Shown here piece by piece: positions 22,601 through 30,693 of a stretch of DNA of 64,000 bases. The notes below the pieces were generated by a model. That model searched no databases. It was not told the origin of the DNA and was given only the letters and a program-made list of their open reading frames with translations. The DNA is from Escarpia spicata (taxonomy: Eukaryota; Annelida; Polychaeta; Sabellida; Siboglinidae), in contig OZ023206.1 of the NCBI GenBank assembly GCA_963995525.1, forward strand, positions 67,293,823-67,357,822, in the 5' to 3' direction. Positions within the stretch are counted from its first letter, which is position 1, and every line of letters begins with the position of its first letter. Both the position numbers and the translations under genes were made by a program.

Positions 22601-25600
22601 TCATCAAAGGGCACAATGACTTACATCAATGGATTATAACTCATCAAAGGTTACGATGACTTACATTAAGGTCATTCAAGAACATGACTTACATCAAGGT
22701 CACTGAAGTGTATGACTTACATCAAGGTCACTGAAGGGTATGACTTACATCAAGGGCATCAAGGTCACTGAAGGGTATGACTCACATTAAGGTAATTGAC
22801 GGTATGACTTACATCAACAGCGTCGAGGTCATTGAAGGGTATGACTTACGTCAAGGTAATTGTAGGGTATTATGACTTACATCAAAGGCGACAAGGTCAT
22901 CAAAGGGCACAGTGACATACATCAATGGTCTAGAGGTCACTGAAGGGCACGATGACTTACATTAAGGTCATTCAAGGACATGACTTACATCAAGGTCACT
23001 GAAGTGTATGACTTACATCAAGGTCACTGAAGGGTATGACTTACATCAAGGGCATCAAGGTCACTGAAGGGTATGACTCACATTAAGGTAATTGACGGTA
23101 TGACTTACATCAACAGCGTCGAGGTCATTGAAGGGTATGACTTATGTCAAGGTAATTGTAGGGTATTATGACTTACATCAAAGGCGACAAGGTCATCAAA
23201 GGGCACAGTGACATACATCAATGGTCTAGAGGTCACTGAAGGGCACGATGACTTACATTAAGGTCATTCAAGGACATGACTTACATCAAGGTCACTGAAG
23301 TGTATGACTTACATCAAGGTCACTGAAGGGTATGACTTACATCAAGGGCATCAAGGTCACTGAAGGGTATGACTCACATTAAGGTAATTGACGGTATGAC
23401 TTACATCAACAGCGTCGAGGTCATTGAAGGGTATGACTTACGTCAAGGTAATTGTAGGATATTATGACTTACATCAAAGGCGACAAGGTCATCAAAGGGC
23501 ACAGTGACATACATCAATGGTCTAGAGGTCACTGAAGGGCACGATGACTTACATCAAGGGCGTCGAGGTCATTGAAGGGTATGATGACGTAGCCAGGGAC
23601 GTAGGGTGCATAGTCGTTGTAGGCGATGGGGTCAGTGGAGGCGGACACAGCCGCGATGGTTCGCCCCCAGAAGTTGTTCTCACAGAAGACGTGCTTTGCC
23701 TGACCCTGGGGCACGCCTTTTACCTTGTACCCCCACTTACGAGCCAGCTTCAAGGACGACTCTCCAGTCTCAACACCTGATGACATGTCACATAACTGGT
23801 CACATGATACACGTGGAAATTTGTAGGTGTCGAATTTTGCTCAGAAATCATTGTAATGCTATATTTCAGGGGCTAAGAACGTTCTTAACGCTAAAATGAT
23901 TGATAAGCAAAGGCAGGAGTTTATGCAAACATGTGATACTAAGTAATTGCATAACTTTAAGCATGCTTCATGAATCTGGCCCCAGCTCACTACTTTATTT
24001 CTGTCATTTATATACAAGAAGCTTAGTAAAATGGCAATTACTTCTAAAGTACTCGCAATATAGTGCCCAAACTTCAGATTTGTCCATGAAGATGACTGTG
24101 GAATGTCTGGTAAAAATGTCAAGTGACCATGAGAACAAAGCTTGTGGGGCTTGGCCGAGTTGATAAGGGTTTGGTTGGTTGAGTTGATATTTAGCTCTAA
24201 TCTTATGACTATACCTTTATCATGACACAGAAAAAAACCAAATTGCATGGTTGCAACTTCAGTACAGCCTTTTGAAATGTCAGACCCTATGATCCCCATT
24301 CCACCAGGGTCAACTAGGTGAAATAAAAAACTAAACATCTGTGAACTAGCAATCAAAACCTCAGCTACATACATGTGAAACCAACAAAGATGTTAAGACA
24401 GACAATTAAACATGCATACTTTTTATAATAGATATTAAATATATATTTCATAAGGTAGATGGGAATAATTGTTTTATAATGTATTACAGTACACAAATTA
24501 AGAGCACCTCAAATCATTCAGTTTTCATAAAAAAAACACTAATTTTCTTTTTAAAATAATGTCTACTTCTGTATATCTTCAGTAACAGAGTGCAAGCTTA
24601 ATAGCATCAATCGAATGACCACATACTCATATTTATGAGCAGTACATTGTCACTGACTCACCACTCGCACGTATTCATGGGCAGGACTTTATCACAGACT
24701 CACCAGTATTCATGGGCAGTACTTTATCACCAACTCACCCATATTCATGGGCAGTACTTCGTCACTGTCTCACCACTCACCCGTATTCATGGGCAGGACT
24801 TTGTCGTAGCCAAACAGTTTGGTGATGTACTCTTCGTACTCGCCAAGGACATCGCTGTAGAAGGCGCGTGAGGTCAAGGTCAATCTCTCGGCCTGTTGCT
24901 GCAAGACCCGCACAAGACGCGGGTGACAGTGGCCTTGGTTGACCGCACTGTAGGCACTGAGGAAGTCAAAGTAGCGCTTTCCCTCCATGTCCCACACAAA
25001 TACACCTGAAACATGCACAACTCTGCACTTACTTGCCTGAAACACAGGCAACTCTAGCACTTACACGCCTGAAACACAGGCAACTCTAGCACATAACACA
25101 CATGCCTGAAACACACCCAACCGTAGCACATAACATACATGCCTGAAACACACGCAACTCTAACATTTACAATAAGTTACACACTTGTAACACAGGCAAC
25201 TCTAGCACTTGCACATACACGCCTGAAACACACCCAACTGTAGCACATAACATACATGCCTGAAACACATGCAACTCTAACATTTACAATAAGTTACACA
25301 CTTGTAACACAGGCAACTCTAGCACTTGCACATACACGCCTGAAACACACCCAACTGTAGCACATAACACACATGCCTGAAACACACCCAACCGTAGCAC
25401 ATAACATACATGCCTGAAACACACGCAACTCTAACATTTACAATAAGTTACACACTTGTAACACAGGCAACTCTAGCACTTGCACATACACGCCTGAAAC
25501 ACACCCAACTGTAGCACATAACATACATGCCTGACACACACACAACTCTAACATTTACAATAAGTTACACACTTGTAACACAGGCAACTCTAGCACTTGC

Positions 25601-28075
25601 ACATACACGCCTGAAACACACCCAACTGTAGCACATAACATACATGCCTGACACACACGCAACTCTAACATTTACAATAAGTTACACACTTGTAACACAG
25701 GCAACTCTAGCACTTGCACATACACGCCTGAAACACACCCAACTGTAGCACATAACATACATGCCTGAAACACACGCAACTCTAACATTTACAATAAGTT
25801 ACACACTTGTAACACAGGCAACTCTAGCACTTGCACATACACGCCTGAAACACACCCAACTGTAGCACATAACATACATGCCTGAAACACACGCAACTCT
25901 AACATTTACAATAAGTTACACACTTGTAACACAGGCAACTCTAGCACTTGCACATACACGCCTGAAACACACCCAACTGTAGCACATAACATACATGCCT
26001 GAAACACACGCAACTTTAACATTTACAATAAGTTACACACTTGTAACACAGGCAACTCTAGCACTTGCACATACACGCCTGAAACACACCCAACTGTAGC
26101 ACATAACATACATGCCTGAAACACACGCAACTCTAACATTTACAATAAGTTACACACTTGTAACACAGGCAACTCTAGCACTTGCACATACACGCCTGAA
26201 ACACACCCAACTGTAGCACATAACATACATGCCTGAAACACACACAACTTTAACATTTACAATAAGTTACACACTTGTAACACAGGCAACTCTAGCACTT
26301 GCACATACACGCCTGAAACACACCCAACTGTAGCACATAACATACATGCCTGAAACACACGCAACTCTAACATTTACAATAAGTTACACACTTGTAACAC
26401 AGGCAACTCTAGCACTTGCACATACACGCCTGAAACACACCCAACTGTAGCACATAACATACATGCCTGAAACACACGCAACTTTAACATTTACAATAAG
26501 TTACACACTTGTAACACAGGCAACTCTAGCACTAACATGCCTGAAACATAGGAACTCTAACACCTACAATAAGTTACACACTTGAAACACAGGCAACTAT
26601 AGCACTAACACGCCTGAAACATAGGAACTCTAACACTTACACATTTAAAACACGGGCAACTCTAGCACTGACACATTTGAAATATAGGAAACTCTACACT
26701 TACCATAAATTTCCGTGTATAATACGCATTTTTTCCTTCACTTTTTACTCAAAAGTCAAGGTGTGTATTATACATGGTGCTAAGGCTAAAAAAAAATTAT
26801 CTGACAATTTATTAATATTTGCAGACCAGGAAAATGCTGCTGGAAACTAGTAATATTATCAAAGTTGACGTTATGTCACAATCACGTAAACCACCGCAGC
26901 AACGCAAACGAAAGGCAAGAATCGTACTCCCGTAACCGCCTCTCTAGCCCTAAACTAGCAGCGAGAAATTACAAAGACGAGAGTCCGTATGTCTGACATC
27001 GCGAATAACACCAATGAGCGAGATGCGTACGAGATTGGGAAGCGCAGCCCGGGAAGAACACGTGTTTCTCCCTAGGCGCCAAGGTATTATGATTGGCTTT
27101 CCCGAATCATGTGAATGATGCCCGCGTCACGGGTCGAGTGTCAACAAATGTGACTCTATGTTTAAAGTTGTAAATACAAGTGTTGTGAATGTAAATAAAA
27201 ACGAATGTAGCGTATGTTTGCTTCAAAGTTGAAAGTACCAGGTTTGCATGTAGCATTTTAGAATAGAACTTGGTGTTAATTTAAAAGTGAAATCAGAACG
27301 ACATAATGTAAGTTCTAGCAAGCGCTGATTTAATCAGTTGTGCAATTGTCATTCTACAACACAAGTTGCGTAGCGAGCGACAAGCCGGCAGCAATGCCGT
27401 AACTTGTGGTGAGGTGACATGTTTACGATTCTGAGATGGATTCATCGGTTCAACCAAAATGTTAGAAGCAGAGAAATCCGGGATTGATGTCAAAAGTCGG
27501 GTGCGTATTATACATGGTGTTATAGAAATTCTATCAAAATTTAACAAAAGTCATGGTGCGTATTATACATGGGGGCGTATTATACATGGAAATTTACGGT
27601 ACATGCCTGAAACACACCACACTCCAGCACTTATATGCCTGAAACACACAACACTCCAGCACTTATATGCCTGAAACACACAACACTCCAGCACATATAT
27701 GCCTGAAACACACAACACTCCAGCACTTATATGCCTGAAACACACAACACTCCAGCACTTATATGCCTGAAACACACAACACTCCAGCACTTATATGCCT
27801 GAAACACACAACACTCCAACACTTATATGCCTGAAACCCAGGAAACTCACCTGAAAGTGAGAACCACTGGGGCATACTTATGCCTGTTACACGACAACAC
27901 TTCACTTACCCTCTGCCCTAGTGAGAGCTACTGGGACTGGGGCGTAGTTATGCGCCCCAAATTTGTCTTCCCGGTTGAATACTTTCTGTGATGCAGAGCT
28001 GTTCTGACGCGAGAAGACATGTGTCACACGACGCGTCACTTGACGTAATTGGTGAATAGAGTGTCGTGACAACAT
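10477..28075 (-). CDS. OAT: Ornithine aminotransferase, mitochondrial (8 coding exons, complete)
   Basis: This class-III PLP aminotransferase transfers the delta-amino group of ornithine to 2-oxoglutarate, giving glutamate semialdehyde and glutamate in the mitochondrial matrix. Coding exons on the complement are 28075-27910, 25005-24781, 23776-23553, 20166-19994, 18653-18575, 16643-16530, 12057-11919 and 10640-10477. They sum to 1284 nt (427 aa; human OAT is 439). All junctions are GT-AG with matching phases. The N-terminus ([10 protein letters not shown], Arg-rich, no acidic residue before residue 36) looks like a mitochondrial presequence. Key residues sit at a constant offset of 11 from human OAT: Y44 and Y74 (substrate pocket), R169, E224, D252 (pyridine nitrogen) and K281 in GKALSGG (Schiff base). 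No frameshift or in-frame stop is seen, so the gene looks functional. Introns are crowded with tandem repeats and transposons. The gene converges on the SH3 gene. Confidence 0.95.
10641..11918 (-). other. OAT intron 7, no recognised content
   Basis: The only OAT intron without a tandem array. A 100-codon minus-strand frame at 11654-11352 matches nothing I know. Confidence 0.5.
11919..12057 (-). CDS. OAT: OAT coding exon 7
   Basis: It encodes [15 protein letters not shown] through [16 protein letters not shown]. The acceptor is GGTCTGTAG ending at 12058. The donor is a non-optimal GTCAGT from 11918, phase 1. The exon end is set by phase agreement with exon 8. Confidence 0.88.
12058..12262 (-). 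repeat. Repeat of about 17-27 bp abutting the OAT exon 7 acceptor
   Basis: In the OAT sense direction the units read GTGTGATCTGCAGGTGTGTG. The real junction reads GTGTGGTCTGTAG|GTGTGTGAGG, so each unit copies the acceptor and the first exon bases. The same family resumes at 15838-16240, beyond the LINE. Confidence 0.85.
12262..15830 (-). mobile_element. L2/CR1-like LINE, degenerate, inside OAT intron 6
   Basis: Endonuclease pieces: [12 protein letters not shown] and ITLTETWL (about 15.3-15.2 kb), then [12 protein letters not shown] and [10 protein letters not shown] (14.0-13.85 kb). A linker region at 13.68-13.29 kb is followed by the reverse-transcriptase N-part at 13335-12742 ([24 protein letters not shown]). 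The RT breaks off after motif A and is joined directly to the C-terminal [12 protein letters not shown] region at 12745, so motifs B and C (including the catalytic ADD) are deleted. A 13-copy 70-bp expansion splits the endonuclease. The 3' tail has GGAAAGGCGCTATGGAAATG, typical of L2-like tails. Boundaries are approximate. Confidence 0.85.
14141..15050 (-). repeat. 70-bp minisatellite, 13 copies, within the LINE endonuclease
   Basis: Units start at exact 70-bp spacing from 14141 to 15051. The unit encodes [20 protein letters not shown] in the endonuclease frame, and unique endonuclease sequence flanks both ends. Because 70 is not a multiple of three, the reading frame rotates; all three frames are mostly open. 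An AACACT/AACTCT variant alternates along much of the array. Confidence 0.95.
15838..16260 (-). repeat. Second half of the exon 7 acceptor-derived array
   Basis: Diverged GATCACACACCTACA units. The first 57 bp nearly match 12173-12230 on the other side of the LINE. Confidence 0.8.
16530..16643 (-). CDS. OAT: OAT coding exon 6
   Basis: It encodes [14 protein letters not shown], then [19 protein letters not shown], the strongly conserved [10 protein letters not shown] block of OAT that contacts the cofactor phosphate across the dimer. Thirty-eight codons, phase 0/0. The acceptor is GTGTGGCAG ending at 16644 and the donor is GTGAGG from 16529. Confidence 0.95.
16644..18345 (-). repeat. 46-bp and 28-bp minisatellite starting at the OAT exon 6 acceptor
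   Basis: The main plus-strand unit runs CCACTGCAACACACCCATAC to CACTCACTCCAACC to CACTCACACCAA, with shorter variants lacking one block. In OAT sense each unit contains GTGTGTTGCAG|TGG, a YAG acceptor-like motif. The array runs up to the real acceptor GTGTGGCAG. Confidence 0.93.
18575..18653 (-). CDS. OAT: OAT coding exon 5 (catalytic lysine)
   Basis: This 79-nt exon encodes [26 protein letters not shown] split over two motifs; K281 of GKALSGG forms the internal aldimine with PLP. The acceptor is TCTGTTGTAG ending at 18654 and the donor is GTGAGT from 18574. Confidence 0.95.
18660..19790 (-). repeat. Short-unit (13-14 bp) minisatellite upstream of the OAT exon 5 acceptor
   Basis: GACAGAGACACACT and GATAGAGACACATT units alternate. 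In the sense direction they give TGTGTCTCTGTCAG, resembling the exon 5 acceptor tract TGTGTCTGTTGTAG. About 80 units. Confidence 0.92.
19795..19993 (-). repeat. Repeat of about 36 bp starting at the OAT exon 4 donor
   Basis: Five or six units of AGGTCACTGTTACCATGGCA. The real junction is GGGAAA|GTAGGTCACTG; most copies read AAATAGGTCAC, lacking the donor G. Confidence 0.88.
19994..20166 (-). CDS. OAT: OAT coding exon 4 (PLP-binding Glu/Asp)
   Basis: It encodes [24 protein letters not shown] (E224) and [15 protein letters not shown] (D252). The acceptor is TTGACAG ending at 20167. The donor GTAGGT begins at 19993 in phase 2; the split Lys codon is completed by exon 5. Confidence 0.95.
20485..21063 (-). 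repeat. Exon 3-donor-derived minisatellite, distal block
   Basis: Units of 30-41 bp carry TTGATGTAAGTAATCATA (sense), the same family as 22425-23590. A 1.35 kb insertion (21064-22424) separates the two blocks. Confidence 0.9.
21064..22424 (-). mobile_element. Insertion holding a transposase-like relic and a dispersed 330-bp element
   Basis: It interrupts the exon 3-derived array. A minus-strand frame at 21793-21488 reads [40 protein letters not shown] and [17 protein letters not shown]. This resembles the C-terminal dimerisation-like region of hAT-type transposases, from memory and without alignment. Stops end the frame, so it is a relic. The right end (22092-22421) is a 330-bp sequence repeated inverted at 52492-52822. 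Element class is uncertain. Confidence 0.5.
22425..23590 (-). repeat. Exon 3-donor-derived minisatellite with 296-bp higher-order repeat
   Basis: The basic unit is about 27-40 bp and contains CTTGATGTAAGTCATACC (sense). Some units also copy CCTTCAATGACCTCGACG from the last coding bases of OAT exon 3. The landmark GATGACTTACAT(T/C)AAGG recurs at 22655, 22951, 23247 and 23543, exactly 296 bp apart; the last is at the exon's own donor. Confidence 0.95.
23553..23776 (-). CDS. OAT: OAT coding exon 3
   Basis: It encodes [23 protein letters not shown] (R169) and the segment ending [10 protein letters not shown]. The donor is GTAAGT from 23552, phase 0. The last 30 coding bases and this donor recur many times in the adjacent intronic array. 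Confidence 0.95.
23777..24609 (-). other. OAT intron 2 interior
   Basis: Non-repetitive AT-rich intron sequence. No gene or element recognised. Confidence 0.5.
24610..24781 (-). repeat. Repeat of 35-42 bp copying the 3' end of OAT exon 2 and its donor
   Basis: In the sense direction the real junction AAAGTCCTGCCCATGAATAC-GG|GTGAGT is followed by three close copies and a more diverged fourth (e.g. AAGTACTGCCCATGAATATG-G|GTGAGT). Twenty-two coding nucleotides (KVLPMNTG) are thus duplicated inside the intron. Confidence 0.92.
24781..25005 (-). CDS. OAT: OAT coding exon 2
   Basis: It encodes [28 protein letters not shown] through KVLPMNTG, closely matching OAT in sequence and length; Y74 is the specificity tyrosine of OAT. 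The acceptor is TGTTTCAG ending at 25006 and the donor is GTGAGT from 24780, phase 1. Tandem arrays flank both ends. Confidence 0.95.
25006..26703 (-). repeat. OAT exon 2 acceptor-derived minisatellite with 117-bp higher-order repeat
   Basis: Basic units of about 30-45 bp contain GTGTGTTTCAGGC (sense), matching the exon 2 acceptor GCATGTTTCAG|GTG. From about 25.15 to 26.52 kb a 117-bp three-unit block repeats about 11 times (e.g. starts at 25491, 25608, 25725). Confidence 0.94.
26704..27599. mobile_element. Non-autonomous TA-flanked DNA transposon (Tc1/mariner-pogo type)
   Basis: The left end CCATAAATTTCCGTGTATAA is the near-perfect inverse of the right end TTATACATGGAAATTTACGG, with TA on each outer side. 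Subterminal copies of GCGTATTATACATGG occur at about 26760, 27502 and 27557. No transposase frame. It splits the exon 2 acceptor array, whose units resume at 27600. Confidence 0.85.
27600..27840 (-). repeat. Continuation of the exon 2 acceptor-type array
   Basis: About seven units of 33 bp: ATGCCTGAAACACACAACAC then TCCAGCACTTAT. Same family as 25006-26703. Confidence 0.9.
27910..28075 (-). CDS. OAT: OAT coding exon 1 (transit peptide, substrate-binding Tyr)
   Basis: I chose the ATG at 28075-28073 because it starts an Arg/Ser-rich presequence and gives the length expected for OAT. A CAG acceptor ends at 28078, three bases from the ATG, so a separate 5' UTR exon is likely upstream. The exon ends with KFGAHNY (Y44) and [10 protein letters not shown]. 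Donor GTAAGT starts at 27909, phase 1. Confidence 0.88.
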
Positions 28076-28079
28076 CTCT

Positions 28080-30690
28080 GCTGGCAACACAGGCAAACAG
28101 TAGATAAGACATCTTGTTCTCTCAAAGGTGTGTAGATATTAGATAAGACATCAAGTTCTCCAATGGAGTGCAGTGTTTCCCCTGGGTAAAATGATGGGCT
28201 AGGTGGCATGGGTGGGCTACGCGAGCGCCACAAGCGCGATGTGCTGCTAAGGGGGCATGCTCCTCCGGAGATTTTTTTAAACTAGCGTAAAAATGGTGCA
28301 TTCTGTTTTAACCTTTCACTCTTGAATATAGAAGGGAAAATATAAAACAACAAGACTCTACTTGTAAATGTAGTAATCATGATTGATAAAAGTCAGTAAT
28401 CACGATTGTTTCATCGTGTTGAGGTGTGATTTCAACTTGACCACTGGTACTTGGTTGTGGTGATGTTTTTCTTGCCCTAACCCTAGGCCTTGTTACCACG
28501 CTGATAGATTCAGTAAAAAATGTAAAAGGTAAGTTCTTATGTAGCGCAGGATCCAGTCCTTAGGATTGCTCAAAGCACTTTACACTTTACTCCCTGGCCG
28601 ACCTGTTCAGTCGAACACCATCTCGACTTCTCTGGGAAGCATCCAGTGGTATCATCTAGAATCTTTCATCATCACCTTTAAATGAAATTTAATCTAAAAT
28701 TGTGTTTTTAATAAAACAGTATAAGTTGTTTAATATATCCAATTTTTGTGCAAACATATAATTGTCAAGCCAAAGTTATTGATAACCCATTAGTATACAC
28801 GGTTTTGGGCAATAGGCATCTTTTATGAGATGTGAACTTCGGTGGTTTATATTCGTAAGTACTTCACTCAAATTAACTTTCCCAAAAGTTTGTTTGCACA
28901 ACTTCGTCGAAATATGTATTATATATTTAGCACAAAGATATCTTACGAATCACATAGCTACGAAACGGCAATTTCGGCATATTTGGAACGGAAACAAGGA
29001 AGAATCTCAGCAATATATAAAAAAGGAAGCCATAAAAAGCCATGGGAAATTCCATGCAAATGCATGGAACAAAGCATTAAAGATCAAACTGTTAATCATA
29101 TGACATTTTCAGTAAACAACAATACGGTTTTATTAAAGGTCGTTCGACAGTACTACAACGGTTAAAGGTGACATGAACAGGTTGAGATAATTGCTATAGT
29201 AAACAGAATATATATAAAATAAGATAATCATGTAGTCCAAAAAAAATATAGAAATTTAGTTTTAATAAAATCACGCAAATAAGAATGCTTCCTCACACAC
29301 CGCCTATGAAATGTTGCCTTCGGGAGTTTCCGTGAGTGTGACGTCACATGTGCCATAGAAGCTGGCGGCTGATCGAAGTTGGCCATTTTATTCAGCAGTT
29401 GTCGCACTGTTGTCTTCGAATAATGACAACCAGTCATTGTATATTGGATGATAGCTATGGAAATGCTTCGGCGAAGAGTTGTTTGTTTTTGATCGAACGC
29501 CAATGACAAGAAATTAGTGGATTATAAACAGATAAATCGACTGAATTTGATAACCATCTCATCGCCATCACAACTTGAAAGTTGGACTCGCATCTGCTAT
29601 GCCTTTGTCAATGTGATCATGTTGACAGTAGTTGTTTCATGAAGGAGACAGTGGTTTGTGAATTCGAATAATACAAGTACCAGTGACATTACCCATCATC
29701 CTGACTATTGTCAAGAAAACCACCAAAAAGAGACAAAGTTGGACGTCCCCAAAACAACGAAGCGAGCTGCAAAGCCGAAGCAACTTACTTGGTCTTGGTT
29801 TTGAGAAATCCAAGAAGATTAACAAAACGTAGGCATGGCTGCGATTTATTTGCTACACCTTATTTGTATTATCAGTTTTACTTCATATAGATATGTTATG
29901 CATTGTTAACCGTGTACAAAATTACTGAATATTTCAATACCAGCAATGAACTCTCAGTTTTTGGAGCGCATATCTACGAATGGAAAGGGACCGTTCGTTA
30001 ACTGAAGCTGAGCACTTCGCTTCAAAGAATGTCGTTCAATTCCTCGGCTCGACTGTTGTTAATTACTGGCTTGGCAGTTCGCGAACATTTTTTTCTAGTG
30101 CGTATACAATATAACAATTGGCAACGTTGTTGGATATTTAAATTTTCTATAACATGGACTGTTACTTCTTGTTTGTTTGATATTTGGAGTGTGGGTATAT
30201 TATAAATGTGTAGAACTCTGCGTGTCATAACATCGCGTCCAATGGCAATGCTTAATTCCGTGGCACCTTTGTATTGTGTCGTTTTTTCTTCCATCTGACT
30301 CCTTCGGTAAATGTCTATGTTGAACTGACAGCTACCATTCTTAATAAACCTGGTTGGCATGTCATCATTCAGTCATCATTCAGTGTAAAAGTGTTATGGG
30401 AATATGTGTTTTGACTATATTCACTACATCTTCGTAATTACATAAATAATAAGGTGCAAGTGAACTGTACACTGAATAGTTATTTTCTGCGCTGCAATTA
30501 AACTATCAAATAATATTAAGTTAAATTTATTTTAATTATGTATTTTTTGACTGCAACATAGTACGGTAAGGGGAACTTATTTCAATCCAACAACAGTTAT
30601 TATGTAGTATACCTCTGTGTGCTCAGATTTTAGTACCGGGTAATCAATGTATATAAGTTACTGTGTACATAAAACAGTAAGCAATGAGCG
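28080..30690. other. 5' flank of OAT, no confirmed gene
   Basis: The promoter and any 5' UTR exon of OAT should lie here, but no TATA box or CpG cluster stands out. Short frames at 28842-29165 (+), 29509-29228 (-) and 30360-30022 (-) match no family I know. A SINE-like repeat lies at 28519-28650. Confidence 0.4.
28519..28650 (-). mobile_element. SINE-like or LINE-tail dispersed repeat, copy 1
   Basis: It shares about 120 bp (roughly 80% identity by eye) with 40127-40270, including AAGGTAAGTTCTTAT, TAGCGCAG and GAACACCATCTCGACTT. On the minus strand it has a GTGTTCGA B-box-like motif and a GCGCTATATAAG-type tail. Confidence 0.6.
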
Positions 30691-30693
30691 CAG

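Noticed and set aside
28842..29165. 107-codon plus-strand frame
   Set aside because: Short, Lys/Tyr-rich from AT bias, no family resemblance.
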